From assembly GCA_029259875.1 (NCBI GenBank), contig JAJDEK010000221.1, positions 1 through 10,036 on the forward strand: DNA of 10,036 nucleotides, in the 5' to 3' direction. The stretch is from Planctomycetaceae bacterium. Its GTDB lineage: Bacteria > Planctomycetota > Planctomycetia > Planctomycetales > Planctomycetaceae. The notes under the pieces are model-generated. The model was given only the letters and a program-made list of their open reading frames with translations, was not told the origin of the DNA and ran no database searches. Below, one piece after another: positions 6,821-10,036 of this stretch; position 1 is the first letter of the stretch; the number at the start of each line of letters is the position of its first letter. The translations under genes and the position numbers were made by a program.

Positions 6821-7711
6821 ATGATCAATTTAATCGTGCCTTTTCGATATTTGATGATAGTATTGCTTTCAGTGCTCCTGACAGGATGTGCAAGTATCGA
6901 TCTGACAAACTGGGATTGGAAAACGAAACATAAATTTGCGACTCCCAAAAAACCGGTCTATGAAATTGTCGCTCTCTGGGAACCCTCTGAAGGAAAAGGG
7001 GTTGACGGAATGCCAACCCGGGGGTTTGCAGGGCAGTTATTGTTCTTTCAACACAATAACCCCTCACCTGTTTACGTTAAGGGCGACGTAATGATTCATC
7101 TATTCGATGATCAAGGAGATATAAAAGACCAAACAAAGCCTATTCACCAATACAAATTTGAAGAAGGAGCCTGGCAAGTACATGCGGTTGAATCCACTTT
7201 AGGTCCTGGATATCAAGTTTTCATACCTTATGTGCGTAAAGGACGGGATCAGGCAGAATGTGCCTTGCGCGTGCAATTGACTCAACCAGGGACTTCCGAT
7301 ATCTATTCCCGTATGGTTTCAGTAAAACTGGAAGGCACAACTCCTGAAGCCAAGCGGCAAGCATTAACTCAAAGTCAGCTTGGCATGAAAGCAAAAGGCG
7401 AAGTGGAAGTGGATACTTTGGCGAGGCGGGAAACAGGCAAACAATTGGAACTGTCCTTGGAGCACAAACAAGCACAATTGAAACATGCTGAAGAGAAGCA
7501 GAACATAATCCAACAAATAAAGGCAGAAACCTTTGAGCCGGTTGTTGATGAACGCGATGAACGAATTCGCCAATTGGAAGATCAGATGGCGCGTTTACTG
7601 AATGATCAAAGACCACAACCAACTGAACGATTGAGATACTCTGACACTGACTCGATCCCGACAAAATCAGCCCCCTACCGACAGTTTCGATTGAGCGGTT
7701 CTACAGAATAG
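6821..7711 (+). CDS. Lipoprotein with C-terminal coiled coil, candidate secretin partner (pilotin-like)
   Basis: This 296-residue protein has a lipoprotein signal peptide: hydrophobic run about 11-20, then lipobox LLTGC with the acylated Cys at 23. After the Cys comes a Trp-rich short linker, then a predicted beta-rich domain about 44-170 (PVYEIVALWEPSEGKGVDGM, then alternating hydrophobic strands), and a highly charged Gln/Glu/Lys helix about 180-262 likely to form a coiled coil, ending in a polar tail. I recognise the beta-rich part only as a planctomycete type without assigned function. It starts 3 nt after the secretin stop, with GGGGG at 6804-6808 inside the secretin's end as ribosome site, so the two are almost surely co-translated. 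A lipoprotein made with a secretin suggests a pilotin or outer-membrane accessory factor, but the sequence does not resemble known pilotins (PilF/PilW TPR or GspS) and the role is inference. Confidence 0.8.
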   Translation: MINLIVPFRYLMIVLLSVLLTGCASIDLTNWDWKTKHKFATPKKPVYEIVALWEPSEGKGVDGMPTRGFAGQLLFFQHNNPSPVYVKGDVMIHLFDDQGDIKDQTKPIHQYKFEEGAWQVHAVESTLGPGYQVFIPYVRKGRDQAECALRVQLTQPGTSDIYSRMVSVKLEGTTPEAKRQALTQSQLGMKAKGEVEVDTLARRETGKQLELSLEHKQAQLKHAEEKQNIIQQIKAETFEPVVDERDERIRQLEDQMARLLNDQRPQPTERLRYSDTDSIPTKSAPYRQFRLSGSTE

Positions 7712-7743
7712 CATTGCTGACTACTCAGAAAACAGATTATTTA

Positions 7744-7772
7744 CTTTCACACTAAAATGACGATGTTATAAT
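7744..7772 (+). promoter_or_regulatory. Extended -10 promoter for the BON-domain gene
   Basis: TGTTATAAT at 7764-7772 is a perfect sigma-70 extended -10 (TG-n-TATAAT). The -35 at 7744-7749 (CTTTCA, 17-nt spacer) matches only half the consensus, which extended -10 promoters tolerate. Transcription would start near 7779 and give a leader of about 39 nt, separating this gene from the secretin operon upstream. Confidence 0.55.
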
Positions 7773-7807
7773 TACGTGTGGTAAGTAATTGTTTTAGCGA
7801 CCGTTTT

Positions 7808-7812
7808 GGGGA
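7808..7812 (+). promoter_or_regulatory. Ribosome binding site selecting ATG 7818
   Basis: GGGGA lies 5 nt before ATG 7818. The in-frame TTG at 7806 overlaps this site and has no ribosome site of its own, so the longer reading is rejected. Confidence 0.55.
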
Positions 7813-7817
7813 AAATC

Positions 7818-8480
7818 ATGGCACGCTCTGTTTTGATAAACACAATGAGCATAGTGTTTTGTGTCTGCTCGATTCTCAGTTTCTCTGAGCGATGTCAGGC
7901 TCAGGTGCAAACTTTATCTAATAATGCTTCTGGAAATACAGGAACGAGTTTTGGCAATTCAGGCTCAGGGAATAGTGCATTTGGTGATTCTCAATTTGGG
8001 CTTTCTTCTTTTGGGAACGCACAAACAGTGACTCCTCAAAATGGGTTCATTGGTCGATCCGATGCAGCACAAAACTCATTTATTGGACGCGAGAATGCAC
8101 AAAATGCGGCCAATAATGCAGGTCAGACTCGTAACTTTAATAGGTCAAACACGGGCGGCTTTCAAAATGGACGGAACCAGTTTAATACAGGTCAGAATGC
8201 CTTAAAAGTGCCTGCATTTCGTCCTCAGATGAAAGTCGCATTTACGGCAGCCCCTCTTCCGTTGAGTAATGTCAAAACGTCGATGGGCCAGTCCTTTGAT
8301 CGAATCAAAGAACGAAATGAACGTCTGCAAAATGTGCAGTTTCAGTTGAACGCCGATCGTAGTGTCACGCTTCGTGGTCAGGTAGAATCAGCAAGTGCAA
8401 AGAAGCTGGTAGAATTTTTGGCGATGTTGGAACCAGGTGTTCGTAAAGTCAAAAATGAATTGACAGTTGCGAAAAAGTAA
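7818..8480 (+). CDS. Secreted low-complexity protein with FG/FIGR repeats and a C-terminal BON-like domain
   Basis: From ATG 7818 the product has 220 residues. Residues 1-28 form a signal peptide (hydrophobic 10-22; cleavage likely after CQA-28). Residues 29-135 are rich in Asn, Gly, Ser, Gln and Phe with visible repeats: four Phe-Gly pairs (45-46, 55-56, 60-61, 65-66), then two copies of Q-N-[GS]-F-I-G-R spaced 11 residues apart (74-80 and 85-91). The segment 160-218 fits a BON domain: short helix, strand FQLNADRSVTLRGQVES, helix AKKLVEFLAML, then E-PGV-x-x-V-x-N-x-L-x-V. BON domains occur in periplasmic and outer-membrane proteins (OsmY, secretin-related proteins) and bind lipids or envelope partners. 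The gene has its own promoter and converges with trhP (5-nt gap). It may serve the neighbouring secretin system, but only position suggests this. The BON call is moderately firm; function is unknown. Confidence 0.75.
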   Translation: MARSVLINTMSIVFCVCSILSFSERCQAQVQTLSNNASGNTGTSFGNSGSGNSAFGDSQFGLSSFGNAQTVTPQNGFIGRSDAAQNSFIGRENAQNAANNAGQTRNFNRSNTGGFQNGRNQFNTGQNALKVPAFRPQMKVAFTAAPLPLSNVKTSMGQSFDRIKERNERLQNVQFQLNADRSVTLRGQVESASAKKLVEFLAMLEPGVRKVKNELTVAKK

Positions 8481-8485
8481 CTTAA

Positions 8486-9856
8486 TCACACTAGACTTGT
8501 TGTGGCGGGTGCCTGCACTGATTTCATTAATAGTGCAAACTGTTGATCGTGTTCGCTAAATTGCCCCGCACTATCTTCAAGTTGATTGTCAGCAAAGGGG
8601 ATCTTTACGATATGACCGCTACCCGGTGCGACACCAACAAACTCGGATTTTTTGTTTAACAACGTTTTCAACTTAAAGACAGTATTTCCAGTGGGAGTCA
8701 TCAACTCCAATTCATCGTCGAGTCCAAATTTATTTTTGACATCAACAATCAGACCGTCTTCCTCACGGTCAATAATGTCGCCAACAAACTGTTGTTTATT
8801 TGCGACCGAACGACCATGTTCATAATTTTGCATACTTTCAGAAGCATGCCTTTGGAAGAAGCCTTCGGTGTAGCCACGATTTGAAAGACTGTCGAGCATT
8901 TCCAACAAATTATCATTAAACTCAACACCAGCTGCTGCATCGTCGATGGCTTTGCGATAAACCTGTGCGGTTCTGGCTGCATAAAAGAACGATTTAGTAC
9001 GTCCTTCAATTTTCAGTGAACTGATTCCCATATCGCTGAAGGTCTTCACATGCTGTACCGCACGTAAGTCTTTGGAGTTCATGATATAAGTGCCATGCTC
9101 GTCTTCATAAGCTGGCATGTACTCGCCTGGTCGCTGCGGTTCCTCTAACAAAACGACCTGATCAACTATGGGAAGCTGCTGCTGACTTTTTGGAGGGGGA
9201 GGATTTTTTAACACAATATCGCCTTCCAAGGTCTGGACCGCTTCATTCACTTTATAGTCCCAGCGACAGGCGTTGGTGCAGTTCCCCTGATTCGAGTCGC
9301 GATGATTCATGTAGCCAGAAAGCAGACAGCGCCCTGAATACGCGATACACAGCGCACCATGCACAAAAACTTCGAGTTCCATATCAGGGCATTCTTCCTG
9401 GATTTCAGCGACTTCTTTGATCGACAACTCTCGAGAAAGGATGATACGGCTCAAACCGAAGTTCTGCCAAAACTTGACGGTGGCATAGTTGACTGCATTC
9501 GCCTGGACTGACAGATGAATGGGAACATCAGGCCAACGTTCTCTCACCATCATGATTAACCCTGGATCAGACATAATCAGGGCATCCGGTTTCATATCGA
9601 TGACCGGTTCCATGTTTTTGAGGTAACTACGCACCTTCAGATTGTGGGGGGCAATGTTACTGGCAATATAAAATTTCTTACCCAGCTTATGCGCTTCTTC
9701 TACGGCTTCTGCCATCACTTCCAGCTTGTTGAATTCGTTTTCCCGAACACGCAAACTGTAACGAGGCTGCCCGGCATAAACGGCATCGGCACCAAATGCG
9801 TATGCATATTGCATTGCCTTGCGAGTGCCAGCGGGGGAAAGAAGTTCCGGTTTCAT
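8486..9856 (-). CDS. trhP: U32-family tRNA 5-hydroxyuridine synthase TrhP (YegQ)
   Basis: Starting at ATG 9856 the protein is 456 residues, close to E. coli YegQ (453), and begins MKPELLSPAGTRKAMQYAYA, nearly the family's standard start. TrhP is the prephenate-dependent, iron-sulfur enzyme that hydroxylates U34 of certain tRNAs, the first step to cmo5U-type wobble bases; despite the name 'peptidase U32' it is not thought to be a protease here. Residues 1-300 form the barrel-like U32 domain, with the signature EVFVHGALCIAYSGRCLLSG and four conserved Cys (170, 177, 193, 197) placed to bind an Fe-S cluster; C156 is extra. QRPGEYMPAYEDEHGTYIMN and SSLKIEGRTKSFFYAARTAQ are also typical. The C-terminal U32_C domain covers about 370-450. 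A longer start at 9949 is rejected because it runs into the upstream hydrolase gene. It is 71 nt downstream of that gene's stop and may share its transcript. Orthology to TrhP rather than RlhA/UbiU rests on length and motif match. Confidence 0.93.
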   Translation of the reverse strand: MKPELLSPAGTRKAMQYAYAFGADAVYAGQPRYSLRVRENEFNKLEVMAEAVEEAHKLGKKFYIASNIAPHNLKVRSYLKNMEPVIDMKPDALIMSDPGLIMMVRERWPDVPIHLSVQANAVNYATVKFWQNFGLSRIILSRELSIKEVAEIQEECPDMELEVFVHGALCIAYSGRCLLSGYMNHRDSNQGNCTNACRWDYKVNEAVQTLEGDIVLKNPPPPKSQQQLPIVDQVVLLEEPQRPGEYMPAYEDEHGTYIMNSKDLRAVQHVKTFSDMGISSLKIEGRTKSFFYAARTAQVYRKAIDDAAAGVEFNDNLLEMLDSLSNRGYTEGFFQRHASESMQNYEHGRSVANKQQFVGDIIDREEDGLIVDVKNKFGLDDELELMTPTGNTVFKLKTLLNKKSEFVGVAPGSGHIVKIPFADNQLEDSAGQFSEHDQQFALLMKSVQAPATTSLV

Positions 9857-9862
9857 ATTGAT

Positions 9863-9866
9863 ACCT
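9863..9866 (-). promoter_or_regulatory. Ribosome binding site for trhP at ATG 9856
   Basis: On the - strand AGGT lies 6 nt before ATG 9856, whereas the upstream ATG at 9949 has no such site and sits inside the preceding gene. With the family-typical N-terminus this fixes the start. Confidence 0.45.
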
Positions 9867-9927
9867 AAATCACAATTTCTATCGAAAAGCTGAAAGTAAA
9901 ATGCAAATCTCTCAAAACAGGATAGTA

Positions 9928-10036
9928 TTATTCCTGAGGGAGATTCCATAGGGCCTGGGCAAATTTCTTGCCTAAATCCAGATAACCTTCTGAATTATAG
10001 TGCCAACGATCTGAATAACCATAATCATCGGTACTG
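9928..10036 (-). CDS. C-terminal end of an SGNH/sialate-O-acetylesterase-like hydrolase, 5' part outside window
   Basis: Reading leftward from the window edge, the frame encodes 35 residues ending at TAA (9930-9928). They include SDRWHYNSEGYLDLGKKFAQ. The D-x-x-H (D-R-W-H) is the block V motif of SGNH/GDSL hydrolases, giving the catalytic Asp and His, and HYN-x-x-GY-x-x-LG-x-x-FA is the typical end of the DUF303/sialate-O-acetylesterase and carbohydrate-esterase branch, common in planctomycete polysaccharide degradation. The nucleophile Ser, oxyanion residues and any signal peptide lie beyond the edge. It precedes trhP on the same strand. The SGNH class is well supported even from this fragment; the substrate is not known. 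Confidence 0.75.
   Translation of the reverse strand, partial: STDDYGYSDRWHYNSEGYLDLGKKFAQALWNLPQE

Noticed and set aside
7221..7664. 147-codon open frame antisense to the lipoprotein gene
   Set aside because: The sense frame has a clear lipobox and operon position; the antisense product shows no coherent domain and no ribosome site.
7806..7817. TTG start for the BON gene
   Set aside because: It overlaps the GGGGA ribosome site that serves ATG 7818, and the ATG gives a better signal peptide.
7930..8020. FG repeats as evidence for a nucleoporin-like protein in a planctomycete
   Set aside because: The protein has a signal peptide and is exported; few FG pairs in a low-complexity Asn/Gly/Ser region arise easily and do not imply homology to nuclear pore proteins.
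9857..9949. N-terminal extension of trhP starting at ATG 9949
   Set aside because: It overlaps the end of the upstream hydrolase gene, lacks a ribosome site, and adds 31 residues not found in the family, whose proteins begin at the M-K-P-E-L-L-S-P-A-G matching ATG 9856.
1..10036. tRNA, rRNA, CRISPR array, IS element or prophage
   Set aside because: No cloverleaf, direct-repeat array, transposase, integrase or terminal repeat was seen; the phage-type modules are confined to one pilus gene.

Overview
The window looks like a chromosomal segment of a planctomycete (class Planctomycetia). The evidence is the style of its proteins: a very long secretin whose N-terminal region has the usual planctomycete form, a pilus-assembly protein carrying Ig-like domains, a lipoprotein of a type I have met only in planctomycetes, and a Gly/Asn-rich secreted BON protein. 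Base composition is mildly AT-rich by eye. I cannot name the genus. No RNA genes, IS elements, CRISPR arrays or plasmid functions were seen.

Positions 1-7711 hold the end of a type IV pilus / type II secretion-like operon on the + strand. In order: a PilN-like inner-membrane protein (its 5' end lies outside the window); a 632-residue PilO-like protein that seems to carry, in one chain, two modules of a kind common in phage structural proteins, two Ig/cadherin-like domains and a PilP/GspC-like C-terminal domain; a 363-nt intergenic region with inverted repeats and a G-free pyrimidine tract; a 1310-residue secretin with an N0 domain and about seven N1-like repeats before the gate domain; and a lipoprotein 3 nt downstream, a candidate pilotin. 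The order PilN - PilO(+P) - PilQ matches the canonical pilMNOPQ alignment subcomplex. PilP has apparently been absorbed into PilO, and the periplasmic part of the secretin is much extended. Together these proteins would form an inner-membrane platform, a long periplasmic vestibule and an outer-membrane gate for a pilus or a secreted substrate.

Positions 7712-8480 hold a separate gene with its own extended -10 promoter. It encodes a small secreted protein with FG-rich and FIGR repeats and a C-terminal BON-like domain. It may belong to the same envelope function, but this is not shown.

Positions 8486-10036 lie on the - strand and are unrelated housekeeping or metabolic genes: a full-length U32-family TrhP (YegQ) tRNA hydroxylase and, at the right edge, the last 35 codons of an SGNH/sialate-acetylesterase-like hydrolase. 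The BON gene and trhP converge with only 5 nt between their stop codons.

The most interesting material is the remodelled secretion machine: the PilO-to-PilP fusion with phage-type and Ig-like inserts, and the secretin with seven N1-like repeats.
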